A stretch of DNA of 64,000 nt, from contig NZ_KB849578.1 in NCBI RefSeq assembly GCF_000368625.1, positions 1 through 64,000 on the forward strand, read 5' to 3'. The notes beneath the pieces were generated by a model. It saw nothing but the letters and a program-made list of their open reading frames with translations. It did not search any database and was not told where the DNA came from. The DNA is from Acinetobacter schindleri CIP 107287 (lineage in GTDB: Bacteria > Pseudomonadota > Gammaproteobacteria > Pseudomonadales > Moraxellaceae). Within the stretch, counting starts at the first letter, position 1. The number at the start of each line of letters is the position of its first letter. Positions 41,110-49,793 of the stretch are shown piece by piece. The position numbers were made by a program, and so were the translations under genes.

Positions 41110-42528
41110 ATGAACAAGATTAAAGCATTAGTATTAGGATTGGCGTTAGGTAGTGCATCATTAAGCGTAAATAGTTCGCAGTCAATGAGTGATGTATTTG
41201 ATCAAATAAATGCCTATGGAAATGTGGCCGGTGGTGCAGCAATCCAAGGGCAAACAATGAACTACTATACAGGTGGTTCAGCATTTGTGCGGATTCCAAA
41301 AAACACATATAACCTTGCGAGTTTAACGCCACCTTCTGTAAGTGCCGGATGTGGCGGTATTGATCTATATACAGGTGGTTTTAGCTTTATTAATAAAGAA
41401 CAGTTTATTGCTATGGCTAAAAACATCGGAAGCCAGGCATTAGGCTATGGTTTTAAATTAGCGATTCAAAATTTATGCCCTACTTGCGATAACGTTATGC
41501 AAGCTTTGCAGTCAACGACACAAGCTATCAATAGAATGAATATTGATAGTTGTGAAGCAGCCAAAGGTATTGTAAATGCAACTACAGCACAGCTCGATTT
41601 AAAAGGCCGTGAACAGTCAGCAATTAATTTTGGTACGTTTAAAAATATCTTCTCAGATGCAACTGATGCATGGGGAGGTATTAAAGGAAATGCAGGGAAA
41701 ACAGAGCAAGTAAACCAAAGTTTACAGAATGCAGATCCAAATATTAGGGATCATACGCCAAGCAACGGAAACCTTACATGGAAGGCATTAAGTAGAGCCG
41801 GTTTAACCACGACAGAGAAACAAATGATCATGGGTATGATCGGAACTGTTTCTATAACCAAAGATGCCAATAACAATAACATCGTGAAGCCGTATGCAAG
41901 ACGTGTGAACAATATTACAGACTTCATTGGTAAGCCTGGTGAAACTAGCGTTAAGTTGCCAGTATGGGCATGTGGTAATGGTACAGGTGTTGATGAATGT
42001 ACAGAGCTAACGGCAGCCGAACAAAATAGCACGTCATTCTATTGGATGGTTAAGCTTAAGCTCGATGGTTTAATCAATGCGATTGCTAATCGTCAAAACA
42101 TTACAAATTCACAGGAATTAATTGATTTTGTGAATGTGACTGATATTCCAGTTTATAAATTAGTGGCAGTAAACACACGTTATGGCAATGGTGATGCAGC
42201 ACGTTTTGCTTTGAATAATTACTATGAATTATTGGCTGCAAAATATGCTCAAGCGTATGTAGAAATGGTTGCACGTGATGTAAATGCAGCCTTAGATAAT
42301 TACCTGGCCGGAACTCAAAGTGAATTGTATTCACAAGAATTGAAACGCTTAAAAGAAGAAATCATTCAACTTAGAGCAGAAATAAACACATCTATTGCAA
42401 CGACTTATCAACGTACAAACGTTGCATATAACATTGCAATGGAAGTGAACCAAATGGAAAGAACTTTGCACTCTAATATGTCTCAGTCTCTTCGCCAATC
42501 CGTTAATTTCGCCAATTCCTTACAGTAA
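41110..42528 (+). CDS. traH: TraH pilus assembly protein
   Basis: A 472-residue periplasmic/outer-membrane protein (F TraH 458) with signal peptide, the Cys pair LCPTC, and a C-terminal coiled coil (ELKRLKEEIIQLRAEI). Part of the outer-membrane complex needed for pilus extension. Followed after 14 nt by traG with an AAGGAGG site. Confidence 0.9.
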   Translation: MNKIKALVLGLALGSASLSVNSSQSMSDVFDQINAYGNVAGGAAIQGQTMNYYTGGSAFVRIPKNTYNLASLTPPSVSAGCGGIDLYTGGFSFINKEQFIAMAKNIGSQALGYGFKLAIQNLCPTCDNVMQALQSTTQAINRMNIDSCEAAKGIVNATTAQLDLKGREQSAINFGTFKNIFSDATDAWGGIKGNAGKTEQVNQSLQNADPNIRDHTPSNGNLTWKALSRAGLTTTEKQMIMGMIGTVSITKDANNNNIVKPYARRVNNITDFIGKPGETSVKLPVWACGNGTGVDECTELTAAEQNSTSFYWMVKLKLDGLINAIANRQNITNSQELIDFVNVTDIPVYKLVAVNTRYGNGDAARFALNNYYELLAAKYAQAYVEMVARDVNAALDNYLAGTQSELYSQELKRLKEEIIQLRAEINTSIATTYQRTNVAYNIAMEVNQMERTLHSNMSQSLRQSVNFANSLQ

Positions 42529-42542
42529 GGAAGGAGGGAAAT

Positions 42543-45512
42543 ATGAACTTTGAGATTAATACTTATTGGAATGTGGAAGTCACATACCAAATCTTAAACG
42601 GTGTGTCTTCAATCATGCAAAGCGGTAACTTTGTTGGATTGATGAAACTAGCTTTTTTAATCATGTGTCTCATATCTTTAATCACATTTATGTGGAACAA
42701 AGACATGGGGTTTTTCCGTTGGTTCTTCCAGGCATTGTTATTCACTATGTTGATTAACATGCCAATTGGAAAAGTGGTTTTAACGGATAACCTGGCACAA
42801 CAACCGCCAAAAATTGTACAAAATGTTCCCTGGCTATTAGCAGCCGGGAGCGCATTTATTAACAATGCTTCGGGATGGTTGGTTAAGTCTTATGAAACGG
42901 TTTTCAATATACCTGATGCATTAAGCTTAACTGGAACAGGTGACATGGGGTATGGCCAAGCACTGATTAAACATGCAAACAAGGTCACTATTACAGATCC
43001 AGTATTGCGTAGTGATGTTATGCAATTCTTTAAAGAATGTACGATCTATGACATACAAGATGGTTATGTTTCTGCAAGTGATTTATCAAACAGAGCAGAT
43101 AGTTGGAACTATGTTTTATCCAATACGAATCCGGCTCGTTTTGTGACGTTTGGAAGTCTAGGTGCAAACCGAGTAACAAGAACGTGTACCGATGCTGCAA
43201 ATGACCTTAGAACAAGAGTACAGAACGGTTTAGAAGCATCAATGCGCTATTACGGTAAATCATTCTTCAACCGGTTCCCGGATGATATAGCTTACTCGAT
43301 GTATTTAAACTCTTTGGGAACTTCATATAGTTGGCTTTTAAATAGCAATCAAAGTGCTAGTGATGCAGTGAAACAGTCAATGTTTAACAACGTGTGGCGT
43401 GAAGCCGGCACAGAGTTACCGGCTTTGATGAATGATCCAAGCCGAGTAGCAGAAATCACGGCTAACGCAGGGGCAGCACTTGGCGCTAAACAAGTTCAAG
43501 GAAATATGTCTGTAGTCACAAAATTGGCTTATGAAGTAATTCCACAGATTAGAAACTGGCTTGAAGCAATCATGTATAGCATATTTCCAATTGTGCTAAT
43601 CATTCTTATCTTAAGCAAAGCAGATAACATGCTAGGTGTGTTAGGAACCTATTTTTCATCTTTAGTTGCATTAGGGATTATTCCTATTTTCTTTGCAGTT
43701 ATTAATCACATTTCATTGATCTATTTGAAAATGAAAACAGATGCATTGGAGCTTGCAGCCGGTGTTCCATTTGGAATGATGGGTGTGCTCGATGGTACGT
43801 TGATTGATGAACAAACTATGGTCGGCTATATGGTTATTTTGTCCATATTTTTAGCCGGGTGGTTGGCATTTAAAATGCAGGGTTCAATCACTGGTGTTGG
43901 CCAAAGAATGCTTATGTCATGGAGTGCAGCAGGAAGTGCCGGATCGAGTCTATCTACTGGTAATGCAAACATTGGTGAGCAAACAATAGATAATATTTCT
44001 GCAAACAATACCAATATGCACAAGATGGATACATCCGAACTTTACAACAATAATGGGCGTTCTTATGTTGGTTCTGATGCAACAAGAACACAATATAATA
44101 ATGGGGATGTCGCAACACAGTACCACAACAATGACCTACATTATGGTGCATCGGTTAATAGTGGTATCTCAAGGAATTTAGGATCAGAAAGAAGCTCAGA
44201 TACAACGTTATCAAAAGGCCAAAATTTTGATGCTAATTCGACCCTAGGATCAACGTATAGCTATGATGAAACCAAAGGGCAAGGACGTACTAATTTACAA
44301 AGTATTGGTGTTAATAGAGCAGAAGGCGTAAGTGGTAGTGATAACCGTGGATTTGATAACAATCTTGGTTATGGTGTAAATGCATCTAATAATAACTCTT
44401 ACAATGAAGACAGACGTTTTGATCAAAGTTTGAATGGTGGTATGAGTGGAAGTTTAGGGCTTTCAGTACCAGGCGGTGGAAGTAGTGGTGGTGGTTCTAT
44501 TAATCCAAATACTGGTCAGCCTGGCGCAAGCTCACAGGGTATTCCTGGCGCTCCTGGTTCTACAGGTGGTGCTCCAAATGGCAAAGGTGGTGTTCCAGGT
44601 GGACAAGGCAATAATGCTGTTCCTGGCTCAAATGCAGCCCCAGGAAAAGGTGGGCGTGGTGGACTTCCGGCTTATGGGAACTTAGGTGCTCAAGGAGGAA
44701 TAGATTTCCGTTATTCAGAGGGCGCACAAGTTGGGAATGGTGCTGAGGTAAGATTACAAGGTGATCAACAACAGGGCATTAATCAACATATTTCACATGA
44801 CCGTAATGGCAGTTTGACAGATACAAATGAATCTCAAAGACAGTCTAACCAACAATGGGGCATCCAAGAAAACGCATCTGTATTTAATAACAATCAAGTT
44901 ATTACTGGAGAGAGTGCAAGCATAAATCAACAACAAGGAACAAGAGAAACAGCCGGACTAAATTATTCTCGTTCACTTAACTTTGACACAGACTATGGCC
45001 GAAGTGTTACACATGCAAGTGATGTTGCTAGAGAAAACAATATGTCCCCTGGCCAGTTCTCATTATTAAGTCCAAAAGAGCAACAAGCGTTGTCTCAAGA
45101 GTATTTAATAAAGCAAGAAGCGAACTCGTTGAAAATGCCAACTCAATTCCTGAATGGAGATGGTATTAAAAACAACAAAGAATTATTTGTTAGTTTTGAT
45201 CAATATAAAAACGAAATTGCGGATCGTTACGGCTTTGATCAAAAGGCTCAAGCTAACTTAGATAAAGTTGGTGTTAGTCAAAATGATGTTGCAGCACTAA
45301 ATCCAAATCTAAGCACACCATCAATTGTTAAAGATGCACAAGGCACTGTAGCGGATCGTGCTCAAGAGTTGGGGGCGAAAGAAAAAGATTTACGTGAAGG
45401 AGCTAAAAAGAAAACCGACTATGAACAAGACCTTGAGCCAAACAGTAAAATCACACGGATATTACAAGATAAGCTTGGAACGTTTGGAGGTGGTGATACA
45501 CCAAAAAAGTAA
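42543..45512 (+). CDS. traG: TraG mating-pair and pilus protein
   Basis: A 989-residue inner-membrane protein (F TraG 938): several TM helices in the first 460 residues, then a large Asn/Gly/Ser/Gln-rich periplasmic region with a collagen-like Gly-Pro stretch (about 640-715). It works in pilus assembly and mating-pair stabilisation. It ends at A_AAA_AAG-TAA, a -1 slippery site in the correct frame, followed by a stem; shifting joins it to the SLT frame. Confidence 0.9.
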   Translation: MNFEINTYWNVEVTYQILNGVSSIMQSGNFVGLMKLAFLIMCLISLITFMWNKDMGFFRWFFQALLFTMLINMPIGKVVLTDNLAQQPPKIVQNVPWLLAAGSAFINNASGWLVKSYETVFNIPDALSLTGTGDMGYGQALIKHANKVTITDPVLRSDVMQFFKECTIYDIQDGYVSASDLSNRADSWNYVLSNTNPARFVTFGSLGANRVTRTCTDAANDLRTRVQNGLEASMRYYGKSFFNRFPDDIAYSMYLNSLGTSYSWLLNSNQSASDAVKQSMFNNVWREAGTELPALMNDPSRVAEITANAGAALGAKQVQGNMSVVTKLAYEVIPQIRNWLEAIMYSIFPIVLIILILSKADNMLGVLGTYFSSLVALGIIPIFFAVINHISLIYLKMKTDALELAAGVPFGMMGVLDGTLIDEQTMVGYMVILSIFLAGWLAFKMQGSITGVGQRMLMSWSAAGSAGSSLSTGNANIGEQTIDNISANNTNMHKMDTSELYNNNGRSYVGSDATRTQYNNGDVATQYHNNDLHYGASVNSGISRNLGSERSSDTTLSKGQNFDANSTLGSTYSYDETKGQGRTNLQSIGVNRAEGVSGSDNRGFDNNLGYGVNASNNNSYNEDRRFDQSLNGGMSGSLGLSVPGGGSSGGGSINPNTGQPGASSQGIPGAPGSTGGAPNGKGGVPGGQGNNAVPGSNAAPGKGGRGGLPAYGNLGAQGGIDFRYSEGAQVGNGAEVRLQGDQQQGINQHISHDRNGSLTDTNESQRQSNQQWGIQENASVFNNNQVITGESASINQQQGTRETAGLNYSRSLNFDTDYGRSVTHASDVARENNMSPGQFSLLSPKEQQALSQEYLIKQEANSLKMPTQFLNGDGIKNNKELFVSFDQYKNEIADRYGFDQKAQANLDKVGVSQNDVAALNPNLSTPSIVKDAQGTVADRAQELGAKEKDLREGAKKKTDYEQDLEPNSKITRILQDKLGTFGGGDTPKK

Positions 45513-45550
45513 AAGACCATGCCTTAAGGCCGAACTTTGATAGGCATGGT
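45503..45550 (+). promoter_or_regulatory. Predicted -1 ribosomal frameshift signal
   Basis: Slippery heptamer A_AAA_AAG (45503-45509) in the traG frame, stop TAA next; 6-nt gap; stem ACCATGCCT (45516-45524) with AGGCATGGT (45542-45550), 17-nt loop. After the slip, reading resumes at 45509 (GTA) in the frame of the transglycosylase. Same heptamer as E. coli dnaX. Confidence 0.75.
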
Positions 45551-46105
45551 GGCCATGTAATTAAAGCAGCACAAGAAATGGGGGTTAATCCAAATCTAGC
45601 CGTTTCTATCGCTGCTGTAGAAAGTTCATTTAACCCAAGTGCTATTTCATCATCGGGGGCAACTGGCTTAGGGCAGTTCACACGTGGGGCATGGTTAGAT
45701 CGGATTAAGGGAGCAAAGCATCCGGAGTTAAAAGCTTTGCAAAAACTTTCAGAAAAACAGCAATTGGCATATCGGGATAATCCACGATTAAATTCAATTG
45801 CTTTAGCTGAAAATATTATTGTTGCAGAAAGACGCATTCAGAATGCTTTTAAAGCAAATGGAATTGTTAGTCAGGTAACACCGGCTGATATTTATGCATT
45901 GCACAATATTGGGAATCCTGGAATGTCTGTAGCAGCAAGGAAGGGGCAAATGGCAAGAACGGCCGTAAGTGCATCTGCATTGAACCTAAACAAAGGCTTA
46001 TATATTAAAGGGAACCAAACTACTGCAAAAGAGTACATGAACCAGGTAACGAAGAAGTTAAACCAAGGTATGTATGATATTCAGAACGGAAAAAGCCGGA
46101 AGTAA
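45509..46105 (+). CDS. Lytic transglycosylase domain, likely TraG frameshift extension
   Basis: An SLT-like domain with catalytic Glu in IAAVESSFNPSAIS and GATGLGQFTRGAW. The frame is open from 45497 back to the traG end but has no start codon before ATG 45578, which lacks a ribosome site and would cut into the first helix (HVIKAAQEMGVNP). With the -1 slip, TraG gains 198 residues (1187 total), placing a peptidoglycan hydrolase on the end of the periplasmic TraG region. Separate synthesis from ATG 45578 (175 residues) is the alternative. Confidence 0.75.
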   Translation, partial: VKDHALRPNFDRHGGHVIKAAQEMGVNPNLAVSIAAVESSFNPSAISSSGATGLGQFTRGAWLDRIKGAKHPELKALQKLSEKQQLAYRDNPRLNSIALAENIIVAERRIQNAFKANGIVSQVTPADIYALHNIGNPGMSVAARKGQMARTAVSASALNLNKGLYIKGNQTTAKEYMNQVTKKLNQGMYDIQNGKSRK

Positions 46106-46117
46106 ATAGATATGAAA

Positions 46118-46144
46118 AAACCGCATTTCGATGCGGTTTTTTTT
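46118..46144 (+). terminator. Terminator of the tra operon
   Basis: AACCGCAT-TTCG-ATGCGGTT with flanking A and T runs. Confidence 0.88.
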
Positions 46145-46150
46145 GGCAAT

Positions 46151-46175
46151 AAAAAACGGATCTAAAAAGATCCGT
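46151..46175 (-). terminator. Terminator for minus-strand gene
   Basis: ACGGATC-TAAAAA-GATCCGT, with a T-run on the minus strand. Confidence 0.75.
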
Positions 46176-46265
46176 TAGTGACTTTATATAGAAACATACA
46201 AAGACATCGTAATCAAAGTATCTTCTGTATTCATTGCAAGGTCAAGTGTCAGTAAAAAAATTAAA

Positions 46266-46628
46266 TTAATATGAACCTAGTTTTTTACGAAGTTCTATTT
46301 CAATAAATACGATTAATATAGTTGTAGCGAATAGCTTAAGCATAGTTTCAATACTTATATTCATTGCAAGTATTGAATGATAAGCATCAAGAACAAAGGT
46401 AAGAAAATTATAAATTAGCGAGAATAATAATAAATAATATAAACTGCGTAATTTGGTTAGACTAGACATAAATTTATGTCTAATATTTTGGATGTTTTTA
46501 TTTTCCTCATAGCAGTTTTTGCAAATTAAAAGGTGTTCATTATTGCCAGTTGAAACAATGATTTTTTGACAATCATGTTGTGTACAAAAGTATTCAGAGG
46601 TAGGAAGAAAATTTGTTTGAGTAACCAT
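46266..46628 (-). CDS. Zinc-ribbon-like two-TM protein
   Basis: A 120-residue protein: N-terminal Cys/His cluster (FCTQHDC, then CKNC) like a zinc ribbon, followed by two TM helices. ATG 46628 follows AAAGG; the frame extends to 46712 only because it runs into repeat copy D, which is oriented the same way upstream. Function unknown. Confidence 0.6.
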   Translation of the reverse strand: MVTQTNFLPTSEYFCTQHDCQKIIVSTGNNEHLLICKNCYEENKNIQNIRHKFMSSLTKLRSLYYLLLFSLIYNFLTFVLDAYHSILAMNISIETMLKLFATTILIVFIEIELRKKLGSY

Positions 46629-46651
46629 TTTTGCCTTTAATATTTGATTTA

Positions 46652-46830
46652 ATGAAATAAGAAATCTGTAGGCGGTGTCTACCGCCACAGCCGGGATCTT
46701 CGCCCTGTCCACCTTGCTACTCGCTGATTACAACCATCCCTTAAGTCGGTTCATCCGTGGTGGCCACAGAACAAGGTTTCGGGAGCAATAAAAATCTGTG
46801 ATTTTTTGCAGCTCACTAATACCTTGTGAC
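46652..46830 (-). repeat. 177-bp structured repeat, copy D
   Basis: Minus-strand copy with perfect outer stem (ACAAGGT/ACCTTGT). It shares an extra 30-45 bp beyond the core (to about 46861, TTGGCCAATATGCAG) with copy B. No CCTAGG promoter follows it. Confidence 0.85.
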
Positions 46831-46874
46831 TGCAACAAATAAAAACTGCATATTGGCCAATAATTTACATTCAA

Positions 46875-47183
46875 CTATGCGACAAAAATGACAAAAGCTA
46901 ATGTACAAACAAATGCAAGCGTATATTTTGTCGATGTATAAAACCATGAGTAAATAAGCTCATTTTTCTCAGGTTTATTGTTTATGAACCTTGCTAAACC
47001 GAGCAATACACAAATCAAAGTGGTAGCAATAGTTGCAAACCACAGACCTAGCTTAAACCCATAAAACAACATTGATAAATTTGTAATTTCAGCATTTGAG
47101 TGAACATAAGTCATAAAAAAACTGAAAAAGAATAATCCAATTACAAATTTCCAAATGAAGATATGGACATTGGCTTTTTTCAT
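46875..47183 (-). CDS. Membrane protein, unknown
   Basis: A 102-residue protein with three hydrophobic helices (about 8-27, 40-64, 83-101). Unrecognised. First gene beyond repeat D in a minus-strand block that follows traG; such positions often hold entry-exclusion genes, but no similarity to TraS or Eex is evident. Confidence 0.6.
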   Translation of the reverse strand: MKKANVHIFIWKFVIGLFFFSFFMTYVHSNAEITNLSMLFYGFKLGLWFATIATTLICVLLGLARFINNKPEKNELIYSWFYTSTKYTLAFVCTLAFVIFVA

Positions 47184-47241
47184 CTAAATTCACCTTAGTA
47201 GGCATATCGCATAATTAATTAAAACTCACACAATAAATAGC

Positions 47242-47655
47242 CTAAGCACGTCCATCAACATTGTGCTTCATAAACTGTTGAACACTAATTTGAAGGTGTT
47301 CTTTCTCAGTAAGTGGTTGGCCACTAACATTAATACGTGCCGGAAGGAATGTCGTTTTATCATTTAAATGAGAAAGTAGATCCTGGTCAATTGAAACAAC
47401 ATTTGTAAGAACATTAATGAAGTCAGGATCGTCATGGTGATAAGTGGTTTTAATAGAAAAGGCAGCAGTAATTTTTTTGTTATTCGTAGAGTTGTCAGCA
47501 ATACAAACTGAATATAGATAAGGTAATTCAGAATACAAAGAATGATCTAAATCATGCATGAAATGAGTTAGGGATTCACTAGAATTAAAATAGCAGTGAA
47601 ATAGTAATAACGTAACACCGCCTTTTTCATTTGCGATAGATGAAACTGTTTTCAT
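47242..47655 (-). CDS. Hypothetical soluble protein
   Basis: A 137-residue soluble protein with an exceptional AGGAG ribosome site. No signal peptide, TM or recognised motif. The next gene in the same direction upstream is 15 bp away, so they form an operon. Confidence 0.62.
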   Translation of the reverse strand: MKTVSSIANEKGGVTLLLFHCYFNSSESLTHFMHDLDHSLYSELPYLYSVCIADNSTNNKKITAAFSIKTTYHHDDPDFINVLTNVVSIDQDLLSHLNDKTTFLPARINVSGQPLTEKEHLQISVQQFMKHNVDGRA

Positions 47656-47670
47656 AAATATTCTCCTAAT

Positions 47671-48015
47671 TTAGTTGCCTTTTATTTGAAATTGATCAAG
47701 TGAATTTACAATAATTTGGTATTTTCGATATTGTCCGTAATGGATTCGTATAGTGCCAGTAGCACAGACTTTTTTATTCAGGAATGAGCTTTTAGGGAAG
47801 GTAGAACTAGGATAAAAAAAATAAAAGTCCTGATATGGGTGGAATTTATTTAAGTTGATAAAAGTGTGATCTTCTCTCGATACAATATGTACTGCTTTGC
47901 CACAAACAGTTGCCGTTTTCCCAACGTAATCTTTTGTCTTTTCCGGTGGTATAACATCTGCAAATAGAGAAGATGAAACAGTAATAAGAATACTTAAAGG
48001 GATTAAATATTTCAT
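47671..48015 (-). CDS. Secreted OB-fold-like protein
   Basis: A 114-residue protein with signal peptide and a pattern seen in small OB-fold proteins: KDYVGKTATVCGKAV, TFINLNKFHPYQDF, then KVCATGTI. Two Cys may form a disulfide. OB folds bind nucleic acid or sugar; the ligand is unknown. Confidence 0.62.
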   Translation of the reverse strand: MKYLIPLSILITVSSSLFADVIPPEKTKDYVGKTATVCGKAVHIVSREDHTFINLNKFHPYQDFYFFYPSSTFPKSSFLNKKVCATGTIRIHYGQYRKYQIIVNSLDQFQIKGN

Positions 48016-48093
48016 AAATTAAAAAAACCTTAAATTATAGAAAACACAATATATTGTGTAGATCCAGGTTCCGACCGATACTATATGTAGTGT

Positions 48094-48537
48094 TTAAGCT
48101 TTTGAAACAACCCAATAGAATTGTTGAACAACCAATAAGAATCCAAAAAATATTAGAGCATGGGAAATCCAAAAATATCTCGTAGTTTTAGATACCACGG
48201 TGGATGTGTCGATTGCTTTTTCAGGAAAGTATTTAATAGAACGAAGAGCTGTATTAAGTTGTATAAATTTATTTTTGACGTGCATTAAAACAAAGAAAAC
48301 AAAAAGTAAAAATAAGATAGAAGGCACAGTTGCATGAAGAACATCAAAGCGACTATATCCAGTCATCATTTTTAACATGTTACTTGGAACTATAAATCTA
48401 ACTGTTTCAAGGAATGGTTTAACCTGGTAATTAACAAAAAGTATTGTTGGAATAAACCATAAAAAAAATGAAAGGCATTGCAATAATTGCTTATTAGTAA
48501 GTAGGTCAGAGCGTTTAGAAGTGTGTGGTTTAGCCAT
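48094..48537 (-). CDS. Membrane protein, unknown
   Basis: A 147-residue protein with about three TM helices (15-34, 68-87, 120-143). ATG 48537 is preferred over an upstream TTG. The GTTGCG palindrome copy at 48553-48568 lies just upstream of its start. No family recognised. Confidence 0.6.
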   Translation of the reverse strand: MAKPHTSKRSDLLTNKQLLQCLSFFLWFIPTILFVNYQVKPFLETVRFIVPSNMLKMMTGYSRFDVLHATVPSILFLLFVFFVLMHVKNKFIQLNTALRSIKYFPEKAIDTSTVVSKTTRYFWISHALIFFGFLLVVQQFYWVVSKA

Positions 48538-48552
48538 TATATTTACCAACTA

Positions 48553-48568
48553 ATTGCGGTGACGCAAC
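48553..48568. promoter_or_regulatory. GTTGCG-N4-CGCAAC palindrome, copy 11 (variant)
   Basis: ATTGCGGTGACGCAAC, first base changed; intergenic in the minus-strand block. Confidence 0.7.
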
Positions 48569-48571
48569 GCT

Positions 48572-48847
48572 TTATTTTCCTAAATACTGATTGTGAAGAG
48601 GGTGAGCCGGCAAATCAACTATATTCTGAGGATCGTTATTCAGAATAGGGCTATTCGCTGCATCGTCACACCACTGTTGAGCTGCACGTTCGTCTCGAAT
48701 AACATTAATGCAAAGAACAAAGATCCTGAAAAACAAAAAGCCAAAAACAATGCCACAAATAGGATTGAAATAGAGAATTACAGGCACAAAAGTAACCAGT
48801 AACAACCCTACAAGAAAGGCATTAATGATCCATAAAATAGAAGACAT
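48572..48847 (-). CDS. Membrane protein, unknown
   Basis: A 91-residue protein with two adjacent hydrophobic stretches (residues 4-50) and a polar C-terminus with a conserved-looking RDERAAQQW. ATG 48847 lies 7 nt after GGAG. Member of the minus-strand operon. Confidence 0.62.
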   Translation of the reverse strand: MSSILWIINAFLVGLLLVTFVPVILYFNPICGIVFGFLFFRIFVLCINVIRDERAAQQWCDDAANSPILNNDPQNIVDLPAHPLHNQYLGK

Positions 48848-48888
48848 TAGACTACTCCCCATTCAGAGTAGAAACATATAGATATGTT

Positions 48889-49146
48889 TTATTGTTGCTC
48901 AACTATCAAGGCAGCAATATTGCCCTGAAACGCTAAAGACGCAACTCGATAACCCATATTATATATTTCAGAAATTGATAAACGATTTTGACTAAGTTCA
49001 GGACATAAAAATTTAACTTCGTATATGTTGCTCATTTGGCTTGAAACGCTTGTACATGCAGTACCTTTTTTAGCTGCCATTGCATTAGAAGACAAAGCAA
49101 GTGTTGAAGCTGCAAGTGTTAAAGCGATTAAAGTTTTCTTATGCAT
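48889..49146 (-). CDS. Small secreted protein, unknown
   Basis: An 85-residue protein with a clear signal peptide ending at SNAMA-AKKG and two Cys in the mature part. AAAGGAA ribosome site. First gene of the minus-strand block; periplasmic or exported. Unknown role. Confidence 0.65.
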   Translation of the reverse strand: MHKKTLIALTLAASTLALSSNAMAAKKGTACTSVSSQMSNIYEVKFLCPELSQNRLSISEIYNMGYRVASLAFQGNIAALIVEQQ

Positions 49147-49328
49147 TGTTCAATTCCTTTAATTAAGTGATTTGGATTTAAATTCTTATCTAATAGGGTA
49201 AGTTGAGATTCAGATTGAAGTCAATTTCTTTAAACGACAAAAATTTGAAAAGTGTTTAATTCTTGTTTGTATAAAAGCATAATATAAGCTCCAATTTGAA
49301 GCTTAACTATAACTGATTAGGAATTGAT

Positions 49329-49460
49329 ATGAAAAAAGTATGGGTTTTATCCGGGTTAATTATTGCTGTTTTAGTAAGCGGGTGTACCACAATGCAGCAG
49401 TCCGATTATAACGGTGTTGGCCAGTGCCGTAACGGTACTGTTAATTGCGGATCTTGTTAG
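49329..49460 (+). CDS. 43-residue lipoprotein
   Basis: A tiny lipoprotein (MKKVWVLSGLIIAVLVSGCTT; lipobox VSGC) with a 25-residue mature part rich in Cys, Gly and Asn. AGGA precedes the ATG. It could be an entericidin- or lysis-protein-like peptide, or an exclusion factor; no evidence decides. It lies alone between the minus block and rep. Confidence 0.6.
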   Translation: MKKVWVLSGLIIAVLVSGCTTMQQSDYNGVGQCRNGTVNCGSC

Positions 49461-49528
49461 AAAATTAAAGCTAGAAAAGGCATATCATTTATGATAATTT
49501 AATGAAATATTTAGGCTTCACTATGAAG

Positions 49529-49557
49529 TTGAATAGGGCTTTTGTCTTCGATATAAA
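49529..49557 (+). promoter_or_regulatory. Probable rep promoter
   Basis: TTGAAT (49529-49534), 17-bp spacer, TATAAA (49552-49557). It would start an mRNA near 49564 with a leader of about 230 nt before rep. Confidence 0.6.
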
Positions 49558-49569
49558 TATTAAAGGCAG

Positions 49570-49660
49570 AAAAATTAAAAGCCCAAGCAGTCGGTAAACT
49601 ACTTGGGCTTAAGGTTTTAGCGGAAACTAAGACCAGTATTTTTAGGGTGGCAACCCAACA
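49570..49660 (-). ncRNA. Candidate antisense RNA controlling rep
   Basis: Minus-strand promoter TTGAAC (49693-49688), 16-bp spacer, TATATT (49671-49666), then about 90 nt ending at a terminator hairpin (49578-49609: 13-bp stem, one mismatch, 6-nt loop) with a T-rich tail. It lies wholly within the predicted rep mRNA leader. ColE2-type plasmids control Rep with such an antisense RNA. Prediction only. Confidence 0.58.
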
Positions 49661-49793
49661 AGACAAATATACAAGTAATGGATTGGCGTTCAAACTTGTA
49701 CTGTGCTAGAACAATAATACATGCGGTTTTTTCATTTCGCAAGTGTATTTCAGCATAGTGATGCGTCTTGTTGGTTATAACAGGACAAGAATT

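Noticed and set aside
45578..46105. Independent SLT gene started at ATG 45578
   Set aside because: Not excluded, but there is no ribosome site and the start truncates the domain; the frameshift reading explains the open upstream frame better.
46629..46712. N-terminal extension of the zinc-ribbon membrane protein
   Set aside because: The extra codons are repeat D sequence; the good ribosome site is at ATG 46628.
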